This document shows, in pieces, positions 1-5,582 of a stretch of 8,445 nt of DNA (within the stretch, counting starts at the first letter, position 1; each line of letters begins with the position of its first letter). The stretch is taken from contig JABHYP010000189.1 of NCBI GenBank assembly GCA_018656855.1, positions 1 through 8,445 on the forward strand, read 5' to 3'. The translations under genes and the position numbers were made by a program. The notes beneath the pieces were generated by a model. The model was not told the DNA's origin. It saw only the letters and a program-made list of their open reading frames with translations, and searched no databases. This DNA is from Candidatus Latescibacterota bacterium (GTDB lineage Bacteria > Latescibacterota > Latescibacteria > Latescibacterales > Latescibacteraceae).

Positions 1-738
1 GAGGTTCCCCAATACACTGCCATGAAGACGGGGAGTAAAATGGCCATGGATGGTATCCTCGATGAGCCGGCATGGCAGAAGGCGAAACCGGTCGGCCCGT
101 TTCAATTTCAGTGGTATAAATCAGGCGAGAAGGAACAGACAGTGGCGAAAATACTGTGGGATGACGAGCGGATTTACTTTTCCTTCAAATGCGATGACAA
201 GCATATCCGTGCGGAACATTATACCAACGGTGATCCTGTTTCGCGCGACGATTGCTGCGAGGCTTTTATCTGTCCTGTTCCGGAGGGCAACGAACGCCTT
301 GACTACCTCAATTACGAAATCAACTGTATCGGAACGCGGTTGCTTGGATACCATGCCAAGTCGCGAGACAAGAACTTTTACTGGAAAGATGTAACCGGTA
401 TCGAGATCGGGCGTGTGATAAACGGGACATGCAATAACGACGACGATATTGACACTGGATGGGTTCTTGAGTTTTCTGTCCCGTTTACTCACTTCAGGGC
501 GTTCGACACTACAGCGGAGAAAAAAGACGATCCTCCGGATGCTGTTACGCATATCAGAGGATTTGGCGCTGAATTTCCGCCGAAAGATGGCCAGGCAATT
601 TATATCGGCCTTCACCGCTGCGGCGGAAAAACCAATCCCCAATACAGCCAGTGGTCCCCATCACAAACAGAAAGACCATCCTTCCACCAGCCGCAGGATT
701 TCGGAAAAGTCATTTTCTCGACAGAGGTTTTGAGATAG
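1..738 (+). CDS. CBM9-like (DOMON-fold) carbohydrate-binding protein, 5'-partial
   Basis: The protein resembles the family 9 carbohydrate-binding-module-like domain found in many secreted or periplasmic bacterial proteins; the ligand cannot be told. Counting from the ATG at 22, diagnostic blocks are the N-terminal DGxLDEPAW (residues 10-18), the WDDERIYFSFKCDD strand pair (46-59), DDCCEAFICP (76-85, where the family usually has DDxVE), GWVLEFSVPF (146-155) and the C-terminal W...FHQPQDFGKVIF end (211-232). The frame is open to the first base of the window, and the upstream codons (EVPQYTA) fit the strand that usually precedes the DG-LDE-AW block. No Shine-Dalgarno lies at a useful distance from the ATG at 22. 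I therefore think the start, and any signal peptide, is outside the window. The C-terminus is intact, with TAG at 736-738 and a terminator just downstream. The family call is fairly sure; role and full length are unknown. Confidence 0.8.
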   Translation, partial: EVPQYTAMKTGSKMAMDGILDEPAWQKAKPVGPFQFQWYKSGEKEQTVAKILWDDERIYFSFKCDDKHIRAEHYTNGDPVSRDDCCEAFICPVPEGNERLDYLNYEINCIGTRLLGYHAKSRDKNFYWKDVTGIEIGRVINGTCNNDDDIDTGWVLEFSVPFTHFRAFDTTAEKKDDPPDAVTHIRGFGAEFPPKDGQAIYIGLHRCGGKTNPQYSQWSPSQTERPSFHQPQDFGKVIFSTEVLR

Positions 739-759
739 TGATTTTTCACGATTGTTCCG

Positions 760-791
760 AAAGCCCCGATGTCACATGTCGGGGTTTTTTT
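760..791 (+). terminator. Rho-independent terminator after the CBM9-like gene
   Basis: The arms CCCCGA (764-769) and TCGGGG (779-784) enclose a 9-base loop. The stem extends outward through a G-T wobble and AAA/TTT pairs to about 10 bp and is followed by a run of seven T (785-791). It begins about 20 bases after the CBM9-like stop codon. The stop codon of the convergent minus-strand gene (772-774) sits in the loop. On the minus strand the tail is only CTTTCGG, so termination in that direction should be weaker. Confidence 0.88.
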
Positions 792-1122
792 GTGATCCGC
801 GTTCCGGTTGCCCGGGATTAATCTGAAATCCGATGTTTTTGTCTGCCTCATCGGGTGAAATGGTTCCGAACTTTTTCTCATATCGCTCTATTGCATCGGA
901 GAGCGACTTATGGAATGCCTTTGCATGTATCGGTCCAAGAACGACACGTGAAACAATTTTCCCTCTTGAGTTGCCGGGCAGAAACCGGGCAAAGTCAAAG
1001 ATAAACTCAGAGTTGTTGCTCGCAATAAATGCCAGGTTTGCGTAAATACCGTCCGCAACCGCATCATCTATCTCGATGCGTACCTGGCGCTCGGATCGTT
1101 TTTGTTCCTGTTGTTTTGCCAT
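772..1122 (-). CDS. DUF3467 family small protein
   Basis: A soluble protein of 116 residues from the ATG at 1122 (MAKQQEQ...), resembling DUF3467, a family of about 100 residues with no established biochemical role. Visible family features are IEIDDAVADGIYANLAFI near the N-terminus, then SEFIFDFARFLPG, a basic stretch GKIVSRVVLGPIHAKAF, and a terminal helix DAIERYEKKFG. A further in-frame ATG at 1137 would add MHEGK. I prefer 1122 because GAGGGG lies a few bases before it and the upstream ATG has no such site. The last residues (about QKNPDM) are encoded by the terminator hairpin of the convergent gene, past the end of the conserved domain, so the tail is probably not functionally constrained. 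A good promoter lies at 1163-1191. No signal peptide or membrane segment is seen. Confidence 0.8.
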   Translation of the reverse strand: MAKQQEQKRSERQVRIEIDDAVADGIYANLAFIASNNSEFIFDFARFLPGNSRGKIVSRVVLGPIHAKAFHKSLSDAIERYEKKFGTISPDEADKNIGFQINPGQPERGSQKNPDM

Positions 1123-1162
1123 TTTCCCCTCATGCAACTTTGGTTAATGTAGAATTCCTTAT

Positions 1163-1191
1163 AATATAATCCATAAGCGACAGGATGTAAA
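1163..1191 (-). promoter_or_regulatory. Sigma70-type promoter for the DUF3467 gene
   Basis: Read on the minus strand, TTTACA (1191-1186; 5 of 6 matches to TTGACA) is separated by exactly 17 bases from TATATT (1168-1163; 5 of 6 matches to TATAAT). Transcription would start near 1156, giving a leader of about 34 bases that contains the GAGGGG ribosome-binding site before the ATG at 1122. This spacing supports both the promoter and the shorter start. Found by eye, not by a scored search. Confidence 0.55.
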
Positions 1192-1217
1192 AGTGATTGT
1201 GTCATTTTCTTTTTCAG

Positions 1218-1251
1218 CCTGAATTATTCATAAACCTTTTTTCTTGCAAAG
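1218..1251 (+). repeat. Decayed direct copy of the repeat's left arm
   Basis: The stretch CCTGAATTATTCATAAACC, a T run and CTTGCAAAG closely parallels CCTGATTATTTCATAAA, a T run and TCTCGCAAAG at 1277-1313, at a constant offset of about 59 bases. It looks like an extra left arm lying in the same direction, without its own right arm. Confidence 0.5.
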
Positions 1252-1272
1252 CATACAATATCTAAAGAGTTG

Positions 1273-1421
1273 TTAACCTGATTATTTCATAAATTTTTTT
1301 TGTTCTCGCAAAGTCGCCAAGAATTTAAATTATAATTTTTCAAATAATTAGCAAATAATAAAACTTTGCGCCTTTGCGTCTCAGCGAGAGATAATATTTT
1401 TACGAAAAATCCTGGTTAGGA
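1273..1421. repeat. Imperfect long inverted repeat, MITE-like dispersed element
   Basis: The left arm (1273-1322) reads TTAACCTGATTATTTCATAA, then a T run, then TTCTCGCAAAGTCGCCAAG. The complement of the right arm (1363-1421) reads CTAACCAGGATTTTTCGTAA, an AT-rich stretch, then TCTCTCGC, an extra TGAGACGC, and AAAGGCGCAAAG. The arms are about 50 bases and roughly 70-75% alike by eye, apart from the 8-base insertion, and enclose about 40 bases of very AT-rich sequence. The core (TCTCGCAAAGGCGCAAAG and its complement) is a type of dispersed palindromic repeat I recall as common in intergenic DNA of many environmental bacteria. No transposase is inside, so it would need help in trans if mobile. 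Copy number in this genome cannot be seen from one window. Confidence 0.65.
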
Positions 1422-1498
1422 ATGAAAGAATGGAAAGACAGTATTACTGGAGGAAAAAAAGCAATTAAATTTGAAGCGGTGATTAGAGAGAAAAAAAG

Positions 1499-1972
1499 TT
1501 ATTCGAGATTTTCCACAAGCATTCTGGACATCTCACTTGTAGATTTTGCATTGAGGAAATCTTGTTTAAAGTAAGGTTCATTTAATAGTTTTCCAATCTT
1601 TCCAAGAAGCTTGAGAAATTCATTTTTTTTACGTTCGGGAGAACCCATAAGAATTATAATATTAACAGGCAGACCATCAAGAGATTCAAAGTCTATCCCA
1701 GTTTTACTCCTGCCCACAGTTATCACGAAATCCTTAACGGATGGTGTTCTAGAGTGCGGAATAGCCACTCCGCCGCCTATGCCGGTAGACATGATCTTTT
1801 CCCTGTCCCGGATAGCCTTAAGGAATTTTTTATGATCAATTACCGCATGGGAATCGGCCGCAATGTCACATAATTCAACCAGGGCTTCGTCCTTTGTTTC
1901 GGCGGTTAGATCATGAACACTATCGGTAGCAATTATCTCTGAAATATTTTTCATAGAGGGTGAGGATATCAT
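1499..1972 (-). CDS. PTS EIIA domain protein, fructose/nitrogen-regulatory (PtsN-like) class
   Basis: A cytoplasmic single-domain phosphocarrier of 157 residues, close to the usual length of stand-alone EIIA-Fru/EIIA-Ntr proteins. The phosphorylatable histidine is H73 in GGGVAIPHSRTP (67-77), which follows the typical REKIMSTGIG stretch; GIDFESLDGLPVNIIILMGSPE (about 92-113) is the second conserved block. Such proteins take phosphate from HPr or NPr, and pass it to a sugar permease or act as a regulator. No EIIB, EIIC, HPr or EI is in the window, which favours a regulatory role. Start is uncertain. The ATG at 1972 gives the longest form; the ATG at 1954 (MKNISEII...) begins where family members usually begin. 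Neither has a visible Shine-Dalgarno. The gene lies 35 bases after the membrane-protein gene on the same strand, with a hairpin between, so the two are probably co-transcribed. Symbol withheld because ptsN and stand-alone fructose EIIA cannot be separated here. Confidence 0.9.
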   Translation of the reverse strand: MISSPSMKNISEIIATDSVHDLTAETKDEALVELCDIAADSHAVIDHKKFLKAIRDREKIMSTGIGGGVAIPHSRTPSVKDFVITVGRSKTGIDFESLDGLPVNIIILMGSPERKKNEFLKLLGKIGKLLNEPYFKQDFLNAKSTSEMSRMLVENLE

Positions 1973-1980
1973 TTTATTAA

Positions 1981-2003
1981 TTTCGGTAAAGTCAATACCG
2001 AAA
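1981..2003. repeat. Perfect 8-bp hairpin between Coa1-like gene and EIIA start
   Basis: TTTCGGTA (1981-1988) and TACCGAAA (1996-2003) are exact inverted copies around a 7-base loop. The hairpin fills the space between the stop of the membrane-protein gene (2008-2010) and the EIIA start (1972 or 1954). In the minus-strand transcript it is followed by TTAATAAAA rather than a U run, so it is a poor terminator. It could influence EIIA translation or mRNA processing. The stem is unambiguous; the function is inferred. Confidence 0.6.
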
Positions 2004-2007
2004 GAAG

Positions 2008-2487
2008 TTAGAAAACCTTAATATTTCTCTTTTCAGCGCTTCTTGTTACCGGAATCTTGTGCTCAGCCCCGCCTATCATCAATGACGCGGATGTTACGTC
2101 CCACAATCTCTCATCATCTTTGCTGAGTGTTACATAGCAAACACCCGACCTTCTTTTGCCTACATCCGCCTCCTTCACGCCTATACCCCGCTCGACCACT
2201 CCTTTAAGGTTGTAAACATTATGGGATTTTTTTCCGGCGCTGCCTCCGGCGCCTATGTGGCTTACCGAGGTCACTCTCCCGAGTTTATTTGCGATGGTTG
2301 GATTGGTATTAATAAAGTGCATAGCTACTGCCTTGTAATCAGTTCTGTCGACATTGGAACGTAAACCACTCAGGGTGCTCAAATAATAAAATCCTATAAT
2401 AATTGCAACGGTAATAGCTACATGCTGTATTTTTATTGAAGAAATCCATCTCTTAAAATAAATGTAGTCAATGTTTCGATCTGCCAT
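2008..2487 (-). CDS. Single-pass membrane protein with Coa1-like extracytoplasmic domain
   Basis: A protein of 159 residues with a basic N-terminus, one hydrophobic helix at about 21-39 (HVAITVAIIIGFYYLSTLSG) and a soluble domain that should face the periplasm. The domain begins with an ALxFINTNPTIANKLG-like helix (about 52-70), then glycine-rich strands and a closing strand ending LWDVTSASLMI (128-138). That pattern, helix with NP...LG then strands ending in W.(V/L)TS, resembles Coa1 (cytochrome oxidase assembly factor 1) type domains, which also occur in bacterial membrane proteins with no proven link to oxidase. No oxidase or haem gene is nearby, so the resemblance gives a fold, not a function. 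AAAGG lies 12 bases before the ATG, a weak and rather distant ribosome site. It is the first gene of a probable two-gene unit with the EIIA gene. Confidence 0.65.
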   Translation of the reverse strand: MADRNIDYIYFKRWISSIKIQHVAITVAIIIGFYYLSTLSGLRSNVDRTDYKAVAMHFINTNPTIANKLGRVTSVSHIGAGGSAGKKSHNVYNLKGVVERGIGVKEADVGKRRSGVCYVTLSKDDERLWDVTSASLMIGGAEHKIPVTRSAEKRNIKVF

Positions 2488-2823
2488 TTTACATCATCGC
2501 CTTTCGGAAGGGTATACAGTATAACATTAAATATATATAATATTTTTAAAAAATAAAGTGGATAATTTTTTCATTTTAGAAGTTTAAACATTATATTAGT
2601 AAAATGTGTGAATTTTGAATGAAAGGCAAATTCAGTAATGCTATAATAAAATGAAAACCGAATAATATATGAAGGGAAAAAAGAGAAAGAAGGCAGTGGA
2701 AAAAGTGTAAGCAATGAAATTTCCTCGACTTTCTCACGTTTACACGGGCAAAACTGTTCATATTTACTCACATTGCCATAGCATCTCATGATAGTAAGTT
2801 TTATCTATAAAGGAGAGAATGCG
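2488..2823. other. AT-rich divergent intergenic region
   Basis: This spacer separates the minus-strand Coa1-like gene from the plus-strand lipoprotein gene and must hold both promoters. No pair of well-matched -35 and -10 boxes stands out. The best signals are a near-palindrome at 2511-2525 overlapping a TATACT on the minus strand, and AAGGAG (2810-2815) serving the lipoprotein start. The minus-strand reading frame of 72 codons across 2571-2789 is low-complexity and not believed to be a gene. Confidence 0.5.
2511..2525. promoter_or_regulatory. Near-palindrome, candidate operator or -10 region for the minus-strand unit
   Basis: GGTATAC and GTATAAC are inverted copies (6 of 7) around a single A, 24 bases upstream of the Coa1-like ATG. 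The minus-strand TATACT (2523-2518) inside it could serve as a -10 box, but no convincing -35 box lies 16-18 bases upstream. Either an operator or chance in AT-rich DNA. Confidence 0.3.
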
Positions 2824-3723
2824 ATGAAAAAATTAATTCTATTGTTAATAGTTTTTGTTATTTCAGGGTGTTCGGTTTTTGTTTCGCGAAGCCTGCATGA
2901 GATAGTTCAAACGGTAGATGAGTTCACATTAACTAATATAACAAGCGAGAATGACGCAGCAAGCGCCGGGAAATTTATTTCAGGCAGCGCCCCGATTTTT
3001 ATTGAATTCGGTGCAGATTCATGCCTCGTAGCGAAATTTAACCGCAACAGGGAAATGTACACTGTTGAGGTCGTATCATTCTTAAAGCCCAAAGGAGCGC
3101 TTGGCGCTTATTCCATTACCGAACTATACGGCTCATCTGATGTTGAGCTGGGTTTGCGCGCCAGAAAAAGCGATACAATTTTACAATTTGTAAAGGGACG
3201 TTATATCGTGTCCGTATTTACTTCTAAGGCAAGCAGCATGACAGGGTGCACTGAAATTGCCTCCGGTCTGGCAAAAAGAATACCGGCCGGAGCGTTTCCA
3301 CCGGATATATACGAGAGGCTTCCCAAGTTCAAAATGATCGAACAATCAGGGTTATATTTCATGGGCAGTAAAGCTTTTCAGGAGCGGTTTTCCTCAGAGC
3401 TGGCGGAGGTTTTCATTCTGGACAGGATGATAGAAGGACTTGCAGCACAGTACCGGACTGATGACGGAATTGTCTACTTTATTAAAATCCGTTACCCCAG
3501 AGCCGAGCATGCTCTTGATGCTGTAAACTCATATTTAAAAAGCCGTCTCGACCGCCCGGTTATTTTGCCTAGTGAAGTTCTTAATTTCTATACAGTGGTG
3601 GCACGTGACCGGACGGAAGTCTATCTTGCGGGATATGCTGATTGGCTTTATGTGATGTTTAACGGGCCTCCCGGCGGAAAAGGGGGCGAATTGTTTGAAT
3701 ATATAATGCGTGGAGGTAAGTAA
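2824..3723 (+). CDS. DUF6599-like lipoprotein
   Basis: A predicted lipoprotein of 299 residues. The signal peptide is MKKLILLLIVFVISGC with lipobox ISGC, and the lipid-modified cysteine would be C16; residue 17 is Ser, so outer-membrane sorting is plausible if Lol rules apply. The ATG at 2824 is chosen because AAGGAG lies 8 bases upstream and the signal peptide then starts correctly; an in-frame ATG at 2788 would add a 12-residue extension. The mature part has an FISGSAPIFIEFGADSCLVA block (about 51-70), a TVEVVSFLKPKGALGAYSI block (80-98) and FVKGRYIVSVF (122-132), as in DUF6599 proteins (structure of ING..YLEFG, EVYR...AFGIYS, KGRYYV). A second half (about 185-290) repeats a similar strand pattern. 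The family has no known function. The stop codon lies inside a long-loop inverted repeat (3706-3755). Confidence 0.75.
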   Translation: MKKLILLLIVFVISGCSVFVSRSLHEIVQTVDEFTLTNITSENDAASAGKFISGSAPIFIEFGADSCLVAKFNRNREMYTVEVVSFLKPKGALGAYSITELYGSSDVELGLRARKSDTILQFVKGRYIVSVFTSKASSMTGCTEIASGLAKRIPAGAFPPDIYERLPKFKMIEQSGLYFMGSKAFQERFSSELAEVFILDRMIEGLAAQYRTDDGIVYFIKIRYPRAEHALDAVNSYLKSRLDRPVILPSEVLNFYTVVARDRTEVYLAGYADWLYVMFNGPPGGKGGELFEYIMRGGK

Positions 3724-3755
3724 ACATGATGTTTTTTAGCGGAGCCACCACGCAT
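3706..3755. repeat. Inverted repeat flanking the lipoprotein stop codon
   Basis: ATGCGTGGAGGT (3706-3717) is matched in inverse by GCCACCACGCAT (3744-3755), 10 of 12 positions with the outer 8 exact. The 26-base loop carries the TAA stop (3721-3723) and a T6 run (3732-3737). It is not a standard terminator since the T run is in the loop, but it may act as a 3'-end structure or a weak end signal before manC. Confidence 0.4.
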
Positions 3756-3876
3756 AATAGATATTGCCATATAGCTCAAAAACACGTAGAGGCATAGTAA
3801 CAAAGGTGGGAGATTAAAATATTAAGGATAAAACCCGGAATCTATTTTAAGAATAATAAAGTGCGGAGACAAAAAT

Positions 3877-4989
3877 ATGGATAACATTTCCCGGCAATTT
3901 GCTGTCATCATGGCAGGCGGTTCCGGAGAACGCTTCTGGCCGCTTTCAAGGCGCTCACGGCCTAAACAGCTTCTGAGCCTGGCAGACGGAAAAAAGACGC
4001 TTCTCGAACAGGTTGTAGCAAATATTTCACCCCATATCCCGGTGAAACAGGTCTTTCTTGCCACCGGAGACTTTATTGCAGAAGCCATCCGTGAGACTCA
4101 CAGCGACATCCCTCCAGAAAACATCCTTACAGAACCGTTTAAAAGAAACACAGCAGGCTGCCTCGTTTTTACTGCCGCTCACCTGCTTGCTCGTTACGGC
4201 GGCGATGGATCGGATATAACCATGGCCGTATTTCCAGCGGATCATCATATTGGTAATCCGGAAAAATTCGGAACTGTTATAAAAGCCGCCCTTGCTGTAG
4301 CGGAGAAAGAATCTGCGCTTGTCACTGTCGGGATAACGCCAAACCGGCCGGAGACAGGATATGGATACCTTGAAACAGCAGCCACGCCTTTATCCGGCAG
4401 CGGTTCTATCCCAGTGTTCCCCGTGCTCCGCTTCTGTGAGAAGCCTGACCTTAAAACTGCAAAAGAGTATATCGCAACAGACAGGTTTTTCTGGAACAGT
4501 GGGTTGTTTTTCTGGAGACTGTCAGTTTTTATCGAAGAACTTGACCGGGTTGCACCGGAAATGTGCATGTCACTGAAAAATATGGCGGAAGCGCTTGGTA
4601 ATAACGACCGGCATAAAGCAATGGCGATTTTTAAAAAACTCGATAACATTTCCATAGATTATGCACTGATGGAAAAGTCAAAAAGTGTGCTTGCCGTAAG
4701 TGGAGATTTCGGATGGGATGATGTGGGGGCGTGGGATGCGCTCGAACGAACGTTTCCGGGTGATGAAGAGGGAAATGTCACAGTCGGAGAACCGATACTT
4801 GTTGACACAAGAAACAGCATCGTATATAATGAATCCGGGGCGGAGGACATGGCGGTTGCAGTAATCGGTATCGAAGGTCTGGCTGTTATCGTTTCAGACG
4901 ATGGAGTCTTGGTTGTCCCGAAAGACCGTGCACAGGATGTCCGTAAGGTAGTTGAGGAATTAAAAAAGCGTAACGCAAAACAACTGTGA
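3877..4989 (+). CDS. manC: Mannose-1-phosphate guanylyltransferase (GDP-mannose pyrophosphorylase)
   Basis: A cytoplasmic enzyme converting mannose 1-phosphate and GTP to GDP-mannose and pyrophosphate, the donor for mannosylated and fucose-containing surface glycans. At 370 residues it is the single-function form, without the C-terminal phosphomannose isomerase cupin of two-function ManC/AlgA proteins of about 470-480. The nucleotide-binding signature is AGGSGERFWPLSRRSRPKQL (13-32). Further family blocks are EPFKRNTAG (86-94), VFPADHHI with the probable metal-binding Asp (118-125), TGYGYLE (160-166), FCEKPD (186-191), FWNSGLFFWR (205-214), SIDYALMEKS (259-268) and FGWDDVGAWDAL (278-289). GGAG at 3865-3868, 8 bases before the ATG, supports the start. 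It follows the lipoprotein gene by 153 bases on the same strand and precedes the CBS gene by 125 bases; co-transcription is possible but not shown. Confidence 0.93.
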   Translation: MDNISRQFAVIMAGGSGERFWPLSRRSRPKQLLSLADGKKTLLEQVVANISPHIPVKQVFLATGDFIAEAIRETHSDIPPENILTEPFKRNTAGCLVFTAAHLLARYGGDGSDITMAVFPADHHIGNPEKFGTVIKAALAVAEKESALVTVGITPNRPETGYGYLETAATPLSGSGSIPVFPVLRFCEKPDLKTAKEYIATDRFFWNSGLFFWRLSVFIEELDRVAPEMCMSLKNMAEALGNNDRHKAMAIFKKLDNISIDYALMEKSKSVLAVSGDFGWDDVGAWDALERTFPGDEEGNVTVGEPILVDTRNSIVYNESGAEDMAVAVIGIEGLAVIVSDDGVLVVPKDRAQDVRKVVEELKKRNAKQL

Positions 4990-5038
4990 ACAGTCTGTTT
5001 ATAAAGCGATAAACACAGAAATAAAAGCAGGATCTGAG

Positions 5039-5062
5039 AAGTGTCGCTGAAAGGACACACTT
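5039..5062 (+). terminator. Weak hairpin after manC
   Basis: GTGTC (5041-5045) pairs with GACAC (5054-5058) around an 8-base loop, and flanking AAG and CTT could add pairs across a 2-base bulge. The tail TTTACTTTTACTTCTT is T-rich but interrupted. It could end part of the manC transcript; a true terminator is doubtful. Confidence 0.25.
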
Positions 5063-5114
5063 TACTTTTACTTCTTAAAACGATATGTAAAGGTGAAAAA
5101 ATCAAGGAGATAAT

Positions 5115-5582
5115 ATGAGCAAGACAGCACGGGATATCATGACAAGAAATGTGATTATAGTTGATGAGAATACGGCTATTAATGATTTGATTGAAATCTT
5201 TCTTGAACATAAAATAAGCTGCGTCCCGGTAGTGAATAAAGAAAAGAAACTCGTTGGTATCGTTACAAAAACTGATGTACTAAGCCACTTATTGGATATT
5301 GATCTGGATGTGAGCTTAAAAGTTCATCTAAAAGATATTGTAGAGAGCATTCCTGAACATGGCGACATTGATATATCCACGGAAACCGATTTAAATGCGG
5401 TTAACATAATGACGCCAAATCCAATTACCGCCAGTGAAAATACCAGCATTGAATCTTTAGCTAAAATAATGATAGACCATAATATTCACCGGTTGATAAT
5501 AGAAAAAGACAGCGCTATAGTTGGAATTATCAGCACACTTGATATACTCTATCATGTTGCGGGCGTAAATAAAAATGGATGA
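5115..5582 (+). CDS. CBS domain pair protein
   Basis: A small soluble protein of 155 residues made almost wholly of a tandem CBS pair (Bateman module). CBS1 spans about 7-62, starting ARDIMTRNVIIVDENTAI and closing LVGIVTKTDVLSHL. CBS2 spans about 97-150, starting NIMTPNPITASENTSI and closing IVGIISTLDILYHV. Both carry the G(I/V)(V/I)(T/S)xxD motif (48-54 and 137-143) whose Thr/Ser and Asp contact the ribose of bound AMP, ADP, ATP or SAM in known CBS structures, so both sites may be functional. A charged linker of about 35 residues (63-96) separates them. AAGGAG about 7 bases before the ATG supports the start. Its last 8 bases (ATGGATGA) overlap the start of the FapA-family gene, which predicts translational coupling and a shared job, most simply as a nucleotide-sensing partner of that protein. 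It has no catalytic domain. Confidence 0.9.
   Translation: MSKTARDIMTRNVIIVDENTAINDLIEIFLEHKISCVPVVNKEKKLVGIVTKTDVLSHLLDIDLDVSLKVHLKDIVESIPEHGDIDISTETDLNAVNIMTPNPITASENTSIESLAKIMIDHNIHRLIIEKDSAIVGIISTLDILYHVAGVNKNG

Larger units (their letters stand above)
1123..1498. other. Gene-free region with promoter and MITE-like repeat
   Basis: Between the DUF3467 start and the EIIA stop (both minus-strand genes) there is no convincing coding region. The stretch holds the DUF3467 promoter (1163-1191), a decayed repeat copy (1218-1251), the inverted-repeat element (1273-1421) and an A-rich tail (1440-1498) read as T-rich behind the EIIA gene. No compact GC-rich hairpin followed by a T run is seen behind the EIIA gene, so its transcript may end in or at the inverted repeat. 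Confidence 0.6.

Noticed and set aside
121..642. A minus-strand 173-codon reading frame opposite the CBM9-like gene.
   Set aside because: It is antisense to a gene with clear family motifs, and its translation has no recognisable domain.
1422..1574. A plus-strand 50-codon reading frame beginning MKEWKDSITGGKKAIKF.
   Set aside because: It has no ribosome site (AGGA abuts the ATG), begins at the edge of the inverted repeat, and its second half is antisense to the EIIA gene, whose coding evidence is far stronger.
1990..1995. Minus-strand TTGACT as a -35 box for a separate EIIA promoter.
   Set aside because: It lies in the loop of the hairpin, and 17 bases downstream there is only the EIIA start codon region with no good -10 box.
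2571..2789. A minus-strand 72-codon reading frame in the divergent spacer (MRCYGNVSKYEQFC...).
   Set aside because: It is Phe/Ser-rich low-complexity translation of AT-rich DNA, with no family resemblance, and it occupies the region that should hold the lipoprotein promoter.
4659..5210. A minus-strand 183-codon reading frame across the end of manC and the start of the CBS gene.
   Set aside because: It is antisense to two strongly supported genes; the Ser/Ile/Leu-rich translation is typical of a shadow frame.
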